Source of the DNA: Pleurodeles waltl
Lineage: Eukaryota > Chordata > Amphibia > Caudata > Salamandridae
Direction of reading: 5' to 3'
Assembly: GCF_031143425.1 (NCBI RefSeq)
Contig: NC_090438.1
Location: forward strand, 757,171,823-757,235,822
DNA length: 64,000 bases
Below the pieces are notes generated by a model. The model was not told the DNA's origin and did not search any database. It saw only the letters and a list, made by a program, of their open reading frames with translations. Positions 33,501 through 44,351 of this stretch are shown piece by piece. Both the position numbers and the translations under genes were made by a program. Numbering within the stretch: position 1 is the stretch's first letter; each line of letters begins with the position of its first letter.

Positions 33501-33770
33501 TTGTGGTATAGTTTGTGACTTATGTTTAAAACTACTTGTCAAACATTTCTGCTCAATGCTACTTTTCTCTAATATCTGGACAATTTAATTTTCACTCATC
33601 ATATAGACCTCCATGCCCTGATCCTCCAAGCCTTGCAACGTAGCCAATGGTTGTAGATCATTTCCACTCAGCGTGTCCAGGGGTGAACTTCCACCTTCAG
33701 ATACAGAAACCTCTTTTTTTGATTCATGGTGTGGACCTTGAGTAGTTTACAGGGTCACAGGGACATTATA
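30600..33770 (-). mobile_element. Penelope-like element 1 (decayed)
   Basis: Reverse-transcriptase and weaker GIY-YIG sequence run on the minus strand from about 33390 to 31470, with presumed UTRs either side. Blocks A and B of the dispersed repeat flank it, and they are contiguous at 10340-10925, so the element probably inserted between them. Exact termini and a target duplication were not found. The RT motifs are described in the next entry. Confidence 0.75.
31470..33390 (-). pseudogene. Penelope-like RT / GIY-YIG polyprotein, broken
   Basis: In order on the minus strand: a KPSDKRGYILLLTKEQ segment (the KPADKGG-like motif, near 33340), VPTFYHLPKIHKHP (a hallmark of Penelope RT, near 33110), FVVNLSSYIRDTKDFL, FLLKTLDVKNLHAS, RQTQGTAMGMCLAPSYANLF (near 32720), ARYIDDLFILWNG (catalytic YIDD near 32600), LDLKFS and LFRKPTGGNSVL. 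Further down (near 31800) CVLKYIGSTTHPVRKRILEH is a weakened GIY-YIG nuclease. Stops and frameshifts lie between these parts. Compared with the copy at 55050-56395 it is more decayed. Confidence 0.88.
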
Positions 33771-33774
33771 GTCA

Positions 33775-34080
33775 GGAAATAGAATTAAAAAAAAACATAT
33801 AAATTCACTCAAAAAAACAAAGGTTACAGGGATGTTATAGTTATGCTCACATTTTAAACATGCCAAAGCACAGACATTCAGCTGTTATAGTCAGAGTTAT
33901 TTCAAGTAACTATATTTGAGCCCTCACCAGGCACTGCTAATTACCCCACTTATTACATCACTTATGACATTTTCTCATGACATGATTGATAATATCACTG
34001 TAACATTTGCAGTAACATTATTGATGAGAAAACTGTGCATGGCGAAGGCGCAAGGTATAGTTAACTTAGGGAAAGAGTAA
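33775..34080 (+). repeat. Dispersed repeat block B, copy 3
   Basis: Matches 10690-10925 in the same orientation: AAAAAAAAACATATAAATTCAC, TTATAGT words, GAGCCCTCACCAGGCACTGC, and TTACATCACTTATGACATTTTC with further ATGACAT-like blocks. Confidence 0.7.
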
Positions 34081-34084
34081 TAGT

Positions 34085-34690
34085 TACTTGAATCCCGTGA
34101 ACTGCTATGAGACATAATACTCCCATGCCTTTCACACTCGGACAGGGAACTCTTAGACGCAGAACTCATGGAAGAGGAAATTGTGGGTCAATCCACAACC
34201 TAAACTCTGGTAAAGCGGATGGCCTCATAGGCATATCCACTGAACTCTATAAACTTATGGCCCCTAAACATGTCCCCTATCTGCTATGAATGTTTAAAGA
34301 AAGTTGTGATTCAGATTCCCTTCCTAGAAATAAAATGTTGGCAAATATTGTGGTCACACAAAGACGGGAACCCTTCCAGTGAGTACTCATCTTACAGGCC
34401 AAGTACATTGCTAAATGTAGAAGTTAAAATTGTATTTAAGGTACTGGCCTCCCGGCACTCATTCACCTGGACCACTCTTGCTTTTTGCCAGGGCGGAGCA
34501 CTGCTCTTAACCGGAGGCGTCTTTATGGCATCCTGAATTAGGCTGACATGATTCGAGAGGATGCCCTGGTGCTCTCACTTGATGCCAAAATGGCATTTGG
34601 GATTCTACTGCTGTGGCAGGAACTACCGGGAGTATGGGTGGGAGTAATAGGCAGCAAAAGCATATGCTAGTCCCTGTCCATCCTGTATAC
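34085..34690 (+). pseudogene. L1 ORF2 RT fragment in inverted orientation
   Basis: The plus strand reads LDAELMEEEIVG, then after a frameshift SIHNLNSGKADGLIG, STELYKLMAPKHVPYLL, a SDSLPRNKMLANIVV segment, NRRRLYGILN and ALVLSLDAKMAFGIL. This is the fingers-to-palm part of L1 RT with the A motif. The adjoining L1 endonuclease on the right reads on the minus strand. Because the preceding ORF2 part lies to the right and in reverse, this looks like an inverted internal segment, or a separate truncated L1. Confidence 0.78.
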
Positions 34691-35881
34691 ATTCACCTGT
34701 GGCAGTTTGTATTTCCGGCACTCATCGTTTCGCTTGCCCCTGTTTATCAAGTCAGGACAGGAGTTTTCCAGCTCTATCTCCCACCTCACAGAGCTGGTGT
34801 TGGGTCGCTCTAGCCCTGGCAGCCTCAGAGGTGATGACTTAATATCCTTTTGTTTGATGCCCAATATATGTTCGATGTCTGTCTGTGTGGGGTCAGCAAG
34901 TTTGGACTCCAGCTCACGGATCTCTGTCAATCTTCTTCAGTGTGGCCCTCTTGTCTTTCTTCTGCTCTACCATACGTGAGAGTCCCTGACCCTTGATAAC
35001 TGTTTTGTATGCCTCGCAAAGGGTCTGCACACTGTCTACCAAGGACTCATTTTCAGTGAAGTAGTGCTCCATGGCTTTACAAAGACCTTTTCGAATATGT
35101 GGTATCTGTAGGTACCAGGGATTGAGAATAATCTCTTGTCTGTCCAGTTGGTTATGGAAACCATGCACAGCCCACAATGGGGAGTGATTGTGAAGCCTCT
35201 GGTCAATTGATGGATCTCGCTAATTTGGGGAAGCTGATTGGCCAGTGTGAAGATATAATCAGTACAAAAGGGCCTGCCATGCACCCCAGAGTGGAAAGTG
35301 TAATGTTGGGCCATCGGATTATGGGTGTGCCAAGCGTCCACCTTACTGAGAGCCAATAGGAAGTCCTGCAGTGGAAAACAAGAGGACCCAGACTGCCTAT
35401 GGGGCCAGCGCTCACTTTCATCACATAGTGCCATGTTAAAGTCTCCACCCACTGGTAATAAGCCATCTGGTGGACGAAGCAGAAGGGCACAAAGGTCTGA
35501 AAGCATGCTATCATGTAGCCTCGGAGAAACATAGGCAGAGACAATGTTAAGTACAGTGCCCTTCCATACTCCAGTAAGGGCCACGTACCTCTCATGTGTG
35601 TCAGGCCAAATGTTCTGTAGGGTGAGCGGCAATGTATTTTTTAGGAAAATTCCCACTCGCATAGAACCAGCAGTGTACTCTGTGTGTGCAACCATTTTGT
35701 AGGCAATCTTATCTAGCGTGTGGTGAATGTTGCCTTCAAGTTGTGTCTCTTGAAGGATAACAATATTGGGGGAATGTGGTTTAATATACTGCATCATTAC
35801 CCTTCTTTTGATTTTGTCGCCTAAGTCATTCACAATCCAGGATAGCAACATAATGCTCAAAGTGGCTACTGCTTTTGCCAT
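34690..35881 (-). pseudogene. L1 ORF2 endonuclease domain and linker
   Basis: A 281-codon open frame (35881-35036) starts the APE endonuclease. LSWIVNDLGDKIKRR is the N-terminal motif (the usual Asn replaced), followed by IVILQETQLEG (catalytic Glu), GLLPVGGDFNMALCDESERW (Asp/Asn pair) and TFHSGVHGRPFCTDYIF. The SDHSPL His motif is degraded to TPHCGL. A frameshift near 35150 leads to KKRLFSIPGTYRYH, a linker, then KLADPTQTDIEHILGIKQ to about 34690. It is truncated before the RT core. Confidence 0.88.
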
Positions 35882-36399
35882 CAGTGTGCTCTGGTGTGGG
35901 GAGTTTCATGCTTTCGAGTAGTGCTGGGGTGGGCTGTTGGTCAGGGAGTCAGCGGCAGGGGCCCAGAGCCAGCGTCAATGGAAGTGTGCTGCTAAAGGAA
36001 GGCTGTAACAAAAACACTAAAAAGAAACACACTACTCCTAATAGCAACAAATGCCCCCTCCCTCCTTGCATGGTGGGCTTTAAACTGCCTGCCTCCCCAC
36101 CAACCTTGCAGAGTGCCTGTCACCCAAACACATCATAAAAACTTGAAGTAACTATGGCCGATGCCACAAGGCACAGCATCCCTACCCAGGATCAAAAAGG
36201 ACGTATGTTACCAAGATCAGCATTTTCATGTGAATCAAGCTTGCCTCCAATCACGGTGACAGCCAGTCACAATCAGAAGGCACGATGCAGAGCACATGAA
36301 TCAATTGCGTCATACATCGCAAAATGTCTGTTCTACAATGGCCACCAGTGTCCACGAGGCAAGTTCCACAGAGCCCACTGGATGGTCGTAGATCAAGAT

Positions 36400-36977
36400 G
36401 TATAATGTTGTGGTGAGCCCAGCCATTGCTGCTGGTCTTCTCATTTGGGAGCCTGGTCCAGATCCCCAAATTCACATCTCTGTTGCCAGGGTTGCAATTG
36501 GGGTCACGACCCAACCACTGTCCTCCAACCGGCCAGCCAGCCCCAAATCGCCTCTGAGGTAGTAAAGTACCAAGTATTTCCTTCTGCCACCACTAGCAAT
36601 TTTACTGGGAATAGCATGGAATATTTTATCTCATGGTCACTTGGCCTAAGTGAAGCTGCGATGCATTTTCTGAACTTTGAGCTTCAAGTCTGGGAAGAAG
36701 GTGATGGTGGCATTTTCAAACTTTACAGATAGGGCACTGCGGGCCATCTGTAATATGATGTTGCGGTCTTGGTAATTGAAAAGATTTGCTAGGATCAGAC
36801 GGGGCGGTGTGCGTGGTTTTGGCTGGGAGCTGGGGAGTCAATGCACACATTCGACCAAGAAGTAGTCAAGAGGCCAAAGAGGTTGCAATAGTTTGAGTAT
36901 GAGATCCTTCACGAAAAGGTCAACTGCTGGTCCCTCCACTTGGGAACCCCAATTATTTGGATATTGTTTCATCTTGA
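36400..36977 (-). pseudogene. L1 ORF1, RRM/C-terminal part
   Basis: Begins NNIQIIGVP at the LTR border (RRM start), then with a frameshift VEGPAVDLFVKDLILKLLQP, FFLVE-like DYFLVECVH, PKPRTPPRLILANLFNYQDR, NATITFFPDLKLKVQ. This is the L1 ORF1 C-terminal domain, with frameshifts. It continues from the coiled coil at 39125-39330. Confidence 0.83.
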
Positions 36978-36982
36978 GTGGC

Positions 36983-39119
36983 TGTTAGAAATGTGGTCTT
37001 TGGTTGGCAGTCAGGTTACCCCCTGTCCAAGCAAGGACCCTCACTCCACTCTAGTCAGGGAAAGTCACACACAATCCAAATGATCCTGTGCCCACTCTCT
37101 GGAAGCCTGGCACTGAGCAGTCAGGCTTAACTTAGAAGGCAATGTGTAAAGTATTTGTGCAATAAATCATACAATAACACCATATAGCACCACAAAAATA
37201 CACCACACAGTGTTTAGAAAAAATTATAATATTTATCTGGATAAATGCAGGTCAAAACGATTAAAATGCAATAAGTATATGTTGAGATATCACTGAAAAG
37301 TGATATAAACTGTCTTAAGTATTTTAAAAGCAAACAAAGTCTCTTTCAAGCACAAAGTACCTGGTTCGCGTGAAAAATTTCCGCAAAGGGCTGCAGAGGA
37401 CGAGATGCGTGGAAACAAAGGGTTGTGCGTCTGTTTCTCAGGCCGCACACGGCGTTGCGTCGTTTAGTTTTCACGTAGGGACGGCTGTGCATCGATTTCC
37501 GGCGCTCGGTCTGGATCCTCTTTGGGTTGCAGGGTTTTCAGATGCCCCGGGGATGATGTGTGGATTTCCGGTGCTGCGTCGATCCGGTAGGCATTGCGTC
37601 TAATTTTCTACCGCACGGCAGGCACTGCGTCGATTCCTCTCTGGAAGTCGGGCTGCGTTGTTCCGGTGAGGCCATGCGCCGAATTTCTGGTCGCTACGCT
37701 GGCGCTGCATCGATCTTCTTGTTGCGAAGTCAGGCTGCGTCGTTCCGGTTCGGCGTCCAGGGAAATTTTCACCGTGGTGCAGGATGTGCATCGTTTCAGG
37801 ATGTGCATCGATTTCGCCACACAAGGAGTTCTTCTTGCAGAGATGAAGTCTTTTTGGTCCTGAGACTTCAGGGAACAGGAGGCAAGCTCTATCCAAGCAC
37901 TTGGAGAGCACTTCTTCACCACAGCCAGAGAGCAGCACAGCAACAGCAAGGCAGCAGTCCTTCACAGAAAGCAGACAGGTGAGTCCTTTGAGCAGCCAGG
38001 CAGGTCTTCATGGCAGGATGCAGGTTCTGGTTCAGGTTCTTTTCTCCGGGAAGTGTCTGAGTTGGTAGGGGCAGAGGCCCTGTTTAAATACCCAAATGTG
38101 CCTTTGAAGTGGGGGAGACTTCAAAGAGAGGCTTAGAAGTCCACAAGGTCCCCTTTCAGTTCAATCCTGTCTGCTAAGGTCCCAGTAGGGAGTGTGGCAG
38201 TCCTTTGTGTGAGGGCAGGCCCTCCACCCTCCCAGCCCAGGAAGACCCATTCAAAATGCAGATGTATGGACATGAGGCTGAGTATCCTGTGTTTGGGGTG
38301 TGTCTGAGTGAATGCACAAGGAGCTGTCAACTAAACCCAGCCAGACGTGGATTGTAAGGCACAGAAAGATTTAAGTGCAGAGAAATGCTCACTTTCTAAA
38401 AGTGGTATTTCTAAGATAGTAATATTAAATCCAACTTCACCAGTCAGCAGAATTTTATATCACCATTCTGGCCATACTAAATATGACCTTCCTACTCCTC
38501 CTTTCAGATCAGCAGCTACCACTCAAACAATGTATGGGGGCAGCCCCAATGTTAGCTTATGAACGGGGCAGGCCTCACAGCAGTGTAAAAACGAATTTAG
38601 GAGTTTAACACTACCAGGACATGTAAACTACATAGGTACATGCCCTGCCTTTTGCCTACACAGCACCCTGCCCTATGGGTTACCTAGGGCATATCTTAGG
38701 GGTGTCTTATATGTAGAAAAAGGGGAGTTTTAGACTTGGCAAGTACTTTGAAATGCCAAGTCGAATTGGCAGTGAAACTGCACACACAGGCCTTGCAATG
38801 GCAGGCCTGAGACAAGGGTAAGGGGCTACATAGGTGGGTGGCACAATCAGTGCTGCAGGCCCACTAGTAGCTTTTAATCTACAGTCCCTGGGCACATATA
38901 GTGCACTCGACTAGGGACTTATAAGTAAATTAAATAGCCCAATTGGGTATGATCCAATGGTACCATGTTTAAAGGGAGATAGCATATGCACTTTAACACT
39001 GGTTAGCAGTGGTAAAGGGCCTAGAGTCTAAAAACCAGCAAAAACTGTATCTCAAAAGTGGAGGGAGGGAGGCAGGCAAAAAGTTAGGGGTGACCACCCT
39101 AAGGCTTTCAGGCCTCACA
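36983..39119. mobile_element. Long solo-LTR-like insertion (family 3, copy a, 2.14 kb)
   Basis: Begins TGTTAGAAATGTGG and ends CAGGCCTCACA, with perfect 5-bp duplications GTGGC at 36978-36982 and 39120-39124. It interrupts L1 ORF1 exactly between the coiled coil and the RRM. It is the reverse complement of the copy at 49625-51783. The centre (about 37370-37830) is dense in TGCGTCG-type CpG words. No gag-pol was seen. Confidence 0.87.
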
Positions 39120-39124
39120 GTGGC

Positions 39125-39720
39125 CTTTTGCGTTTTCTAGCTTCGCTACTGGGGCCACAGTGGTTATACGCAGCTCCTTGAGTTGTTTCTTCAGAGTCAC
39201 TGTCCTGGTTTTAAGGGTATTGAGCGAATCTTCGGCGTCCTTCACACGGACTCCAATAATATGTAGGTCTGCTGTCATCAGAGTGACCTCCCTGGGGACG
39301 GAGTCTATATGGTTTCTAAGAAGCTGCACATACCCTGAATTGCCGCCATGATGTTGACTACTGGAGATTGGTGATCCGTAGTAGTCTGTGATGTCTGAGC
39401 CATGGGCGCAGCAGTTGAGTCCCTATTGAGTGTGTAGTTATCAAGTTTGGTGTGCACTACAGGCACCCCTGTCACCGGTCATTGTCACTGGTAATCACCA
39501 CTGCCAGTCAAGGGAGTAACCCTGTCAGAGGACTCACCCTGCAGCCTGTCGGATTTCCCACTGCTAGCTCCTCGGGTCTCTTGTGTTCACCAGTCATGGT
39601 ATGAGGGCTGTGGCAGGGAATGTGCACTAGTGCCTGGCTGCAGTGTCTCCACCTCTTTGCTTTGGATGGAAAGCTGGCAGACAGCAAGGCAGATGTGGCG
39701 TTAATAGACATAGCCACAGC
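39125..39720 (-). pseudogene. L1 ORF1, N-terminal and coiled-coil part
   Basis: The minus strand includes SFPSKAKRWRHCSQALVHIP and related N-terminal sequence, then after a break NHIDSVPREVTLMTADLHII, VKDAEDSLNTLKTRTVTLKK and LKELRITTVAPVAKLENA. This heptad-patterned helix is typical of the L1 ORF1 coiled coil. It runs into the LTR duplication at 39120-39124. Confidence 0.8.
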
Positions 39721-40690
39721 TTCACTTGGTGACTAGCAGCAACTGGCGTAGGGAAGCAGTCTGAGGGTGGTCCTTAGCTGTGACATGCTAGAGGGGGTGA
39801 GATGGAGACAGTAAGGATTTTCACTTGTGAGTGGGCCACCTGATAAAGTACTTATCCCCAGTCCCGCAATTGCTCCTTGGGAGTGCTTGGTGCCTCAGTG
39901 ATATGCAGTAGCAATTGCTGTCCTATAAGTATAAAGTCAGGCTGCAGTCTCTATCATAGTGCCTGGAGTCAGTGGCAGCATATAGATATGGGCCTTCGGC
40001 CCTCACAGAACTCACATGGGCCCTTATGTACACTGATCTCCTCCTGGAGCCACTCTGCTTTTGTTCAGGCCTCCTAAGCGCTGCAAAGGCAGGTGGTTTG
40101 TTGCTGCACCTCACATGCAGTGCTCCTCCACAGACAGCAGGGGTACGGTACGCTGGCACTATTCTCTGGGCGTTATACTGGAGGGCTGCACTGTGCAGGC
40201 ATTCTTTAGTATGCCATTGGGGAGCATTGATGGGTTGTAGGATCCGTGGCAAACGATCAGGGCTTTGTGGGTGCAGCCATGTTCCACCACAAGCAGCACT
40301 CGCCGAAATGAGAAAAAGCTGGAAAGAAGCCACACAGGTCCCTCACATCCTCGCTGGCGGCACAGCCTCTCACCCTGCTGCGTTGCTCAGACCGAAATGA
40401 GCACAGGGTAGAAACATATTGCTCCCCACTGGGAGCAAAGTCGGATCGGTCACGGCTTCTCTCGGCCTGTCGCTGACCACTCCCGGATGCGAGGACGCAG
40501 CTCCACAACGCCCCCAAGCCTCGCTCTACAGTCGATGGTGCAGGATCATCGTAGGGCACATGTAGGGACCTTTCTGGTATCCCCGTGACCAGGAGCCAAT
40601 AACACTTGGGCTGTCCTCACCCCGGCTGTCAGGGGATAGGGCCGATGAGCAACAGGAGCCGCTTCAGCAGGCAGGGATCTTGTTCGACAG
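39721..40690 (-). other. Leader (5' UTR) of L1 copy 2
   Basis: This lies upstream of ORF1 of the minus-strand L1. It is GC-rich with several CpGs (40260-40560). No separate gene motif was seen on either strand, and frames of up to 142 codons overlap one another. The boundary at 40690 is estimated. Confidence 0.55.
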
Positions 40691-40699
40691 TATACCACT

Positions 40700-41720
40700 T
40701 TTTTTTTTTTTTTGCTTTTTTGATTGATTAATTGTACATTCTGTTATGTCTGTCAAGGTGTATTTTATCTTAAAGGTTGTTTTTTTTTAGCCAGGTTTGT
40801 TGAAGCTTTGCGATTTGTGGTGTTATCTTTTTAAATCTTTCTTATTTCTGCACTAATTCAATGGCCCTTTGGTCTTTTGTAATGTTTTGATGTCTTCTGT
40901 GACATTAATACATCAAAAGCTCCATGGGGCCTTCCGTGGAGTTTTTGAACTGAGTTTATTGTGTCCAAATCTGGGTTCTAAGTAAAACTGTTTTATAGGT
41001 CCTCCAAATTCAGCTTGTCCCAAGCTTGTGTTGGAGTTTTGCTGAGGTGAGTTGTGATGTCTTTTGTTGCAGGACAACCTGGTGGTGGTTTTTTTGTTGG
41101 AACGAAACCTGTCGGTGGTCTGGACACATGACAAGAGTAAGCCTTTTCAATGCAACTAGATCTGAGTTGCCAAAAGGGCATCTAGGTTCTGCCTTGGAGT
41201 GTGTATGGGGGGTGGGGGGGGGGGGGTTGGGAATGAGCTGTTGTAGTTTGAGTATTTCTAGGCCTATGTGAAGCAGTCTAGGGTGGGGCATATTCGGCTT
41301 GTCAAAATATTTGTTCAGATCACAAATTATGCATAGGTTTGAATATTTGGTAGGTAAGGTTGATACTATGTCAACAAAGGTGTCTGAAAATGTTCCACTG
41401 CTGGGTGGTGGTCTGCAAAGAAGAAAGTTACATGTAAATGTTATGTAGCGTTGCATCTGACACAGAGGGCCTTGTAATGCAGCATTTTCAGCGTGGGTTC
41501 TTTTCTTAAATATAAAGTCTAAGCTGCCTCCTCTTCTGCCTATGCAATTTTGTGCAACAATGTTATAGCCTGGCGGAACAGCATCAGGCAATACTGAAGT
41601 CATGTCTTGCCCCAGTCTGGATTCAGTTATGAAGAGTGCGTCAAGTTCTGTATCTTTCAATAGCTCAACGGTGCAGTTCTTGTTTTTGGAAACAGAACAA
41701 GGATTTATTTCTAGGCAGTG
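40700..41720 (-). pseudogene. CR1/L2-like LINE endonuclease fragment
   Basis: The minus strand reads SVSKNKNCTVELLKDTELDA (start), then LDALFITESRLGQ (catalytic Glu), VPPGYNIVAQNCIGRRGGSL, CRPPPSSGTFSDTF, NLCIICDLNKYFDKP (the GDFNIH motif degraded), LQQLIPNPP, and a C-terminal linker with KLQQTWLKKNNL and DKIHLDRHNRMYN. This is the ORF2 endonuclease plus pre-RT linker of the CR1/L2 type. One 216-codon frame (41660-41010) is open, but the active-site Asp/His are lost. An A-rich AKKKKKK stretch corresponds to the T-run at 40698-40714. Confidence 0.8.
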
Positions 41721-44345
41721 TAAAGGAGCTAATATGGAGGAAGTCTAATTTTGTTCTGCGGTTAAGCAAGTATTGTCCTCGGAGGCTGCAGATGATGTGC
41801 TATTGGTAATTGCATCAGCTCTAGCAAGACCGACATTTTGTTGGTTTGAGGATTCTTATCCTTGTATTTGCAATGCCTAAATTTCACTGAAGAGCCTGTG
41901 TCTGCATCTTTACCAAAGAGCACAAGAGGATGCCTCTAACTTGGCCAGGATGGTCGAACAGCTTCACCCAAAATATCTGGATCATAACTTGAATGTCGCT
42001 GCTGGGCTTGAAAAGCCTCAGAGTGACTGTCAAAGGCAGCTCCAAAAAAAAGTCACCATCTGGTGGGCAAGAGGCAGGACTTGGATTAGTTGAAAGAAAA
42101 CCCCAGGTTGAACAGAAGCAACATTGTGCTCTGCAGGTGGTCCGAGATTAGCTGAAAAGAACCCACCTACAAGAGCCAGTCACCATGACAACAAAACAAA
42201 TGCACTCCCAACCTTCAAAGACAGGCCACAATCACCAACATGGTCTTTATAAAGACCCAGTTGGCTAATGATAGGCCAAAGGGAAGGACAATGAATGGAA
42301 AGTGCGTAGAACCCCACCACAATATGCAAGTATTTCCTGTAGTACTGATTAACCGGTACATTTGCAAAATGTGTTCTGCAGGTCCAAGGACACCATTAAG
42401 TCCTTTTGATCAAACTGATGATGCTTGCCCAATTTCTGCCAGCCTTGGAAATTTTCTTTTCGAAGGGATACGCCTAATGCTCTCCCCAGTTGGCCACAGG
42501 TCTCCATTTTACTTGGGGACCAGCAAGTAACATCAAGAGTTACATCACTCAGGCACCATTTCAGCTGCTCTTTTGGAAAGCAACATCATCATCTCCTTAG
42601 AAAGTATTTGAACGTAATCTGGTGAAACTGACAAGAACATCAAAGGTATGTGATTAGGAGCATTAAGAGAGAGTAGGTCTCATCCACCAGGTATGATCTG
42701 CAATGACTAATTGGTCCTAGGTGATTGAATGCCTCCAAGACAGAATACTTTGAATCAGCCCTTACCCTCCCCACTGGAAACTCATTTCTGCCCGAGGGCA
42801 AACTAGGTCAGTTTTGTTAGTGACTGAAGAGGGTGCTCCAACACTTCCACAGATCTTTGAATGACTGCTGCAAAGGAAGCCCTCTTCTCAGTAAGGAGAC
42901 TATGGCGAAACAAGAGCTGAATCAGGCAAGATGTCATAGCCCCTGTCATTTTTTAAGTCCGGGTAAGGGCCAGCAGCTATGTAATGTGGGTGGGAGTAAA
43001 TTGTCTGCCTGCTCATCATCATCATCTTCGTCATATGGAACTTCATTTGGCATTTGATTAGCTTCGGAATCAAACCTGAAGTAGCTTCTATCAGAGCAAA
43101 ATATTGGAACTGAAGAAATGGGGCCAAAGGGTGTCCTCTTAAATACAGGGATGTGATTTAGTAATCGTGTAGCACAACATTGGGGGGAGTGTCGCCGATG
43201 AAGAACCCAACTCTGAGGTGACATATTTTATATCAACATCGCTGAAGCTAGCGGTGTTAACACTGGAGCAACATCCGGTTTGGTTGTTGGCAAAGAAGTG
43301 GAAGCATGGCCCAGTGGCTGAGGTTGAACAAGAGGAATGTGAGTGGGGTCCGTCAGTGTTGGATGAAGTTCTGGGGGAAAATGCGACTGAAGGTTCTGAT
43401 AGCGCCATGAGGCTGTAAGACTTGCCAGAGTAATCCAGAGCCAAGCTAAAGATCTGCAGCACAGCCTCCGTAATGGTCACCACTTGCTGCAGATTCAAAG
43501 CTGACCAGAGGAACCAAGAGTGCATCGGTTTTAGATTTGGAATAGTGTCTGGAATAGTGTCTGAGGAAGATGACAAATCTGGAGTCGGGTTCCATGAGCA
43601 CCGATTACATGACCTTTCCTATGAACAGGAGCTTCTGGAAGTTGAAGAGTCTGGCTTGTGTGTTCTTCTCAGAATTGTCCTTCAACTTACCAGATGTAGG
43701 TGACCTTGAGTGGGACTAGCCTCGTTTCTTGTACGCGGCCATGTAAAATTTAGCCTTCCTCTCCCCTATTGCTTTTAGATGCATAAAATGAGAATTTCTT
43801 TGCAAGACTTGGACTTGTGTTTACCACACAGGGAGATGTCATCTGCAGCCACTTCAGTAATACCAGAACTCAAGTCCAAAGGAAAAACAGGCACAAATGC
43901 CAATTGTACCCCATGGCACTATCTATAATATGGCCCCAGGGCTAGAGAGAATAGTGAGCGGGTTCATACAAGGTTGGTCACATGGAGTTTCCTTTCTTTG
44001 TTGGGTCTGTATCTCAGAAACCACTGGTTGTGCTTAGGATTTTCGAGTAGCATGACATCATAGGAGTCGGGACACTCATAGGAGCCATTTGCAAGACCAG
44101 GACCAACGTGGACATGGTACTTCAGGGTGAGGTCCTGATTGTGATTAGATTTAATGTTGTCGCCAGAACTATAAGGGCTAAGAAGATAAATCTAACGGTT
44201 CTGGATTCACAAAGACCTTAACCATCAAGTAGAGTCTAGCGTATGCAGGTCTACTTTATACTTGTGTGTCTTATGGAAGTGGATATATGCACCCTAAAAG
44301 GACCAGATGACCTAAGATCCTTTATATATTTGAGAAGACAATAGC
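41721..44345. other. Unclassified, probably TE-derived DNA
   Basis: On the minus strand several broken frames look protein-like, including FQYFALIEATSGLIPKLIK and YPDLKNDRGYDILPDSALV near 42905-43110, and TNKTDLVCPRAEMSFQWGG near 42770-42815. They appear consecutive and may be the gag-like first ORF of a retroelement, possibly DIRS-like, but no diagnostic zinc knuckle or catalytic motif is visible. 43740-44345 shows nothing recognisable. Confidence 0.4.
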
Positions 44346-44351
44346 TCATCT

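Larger units (their letters stand above)
34690..40690 (-). mobile_element. L1-superfamily LINE 2 (minus), with an LTR inside ORF1
   Basis: From right to left: about 1 kb of GC-rich leader (40690-39721), ORF1 (39720-39125 and 36977-36400, split by the LTR at 36983-39119), an inter-ORF spacer, and the ORF2 endonuclease and linker (35881-34690). The 3' half is not in normal orientation, though an RT piece follows inverted at 34085-34690. No poly-A or target duplication was found. The right border is estimated from the start of the CR1/L2-like sequence near 40698. Confidence 0.8.

Noticed and set aside
35875..36405. Plus-strand frames of 83-95 codons
   Set aside because: They are antisense to the L1 ORF1-ORF2 region, which accounts for this stretch.
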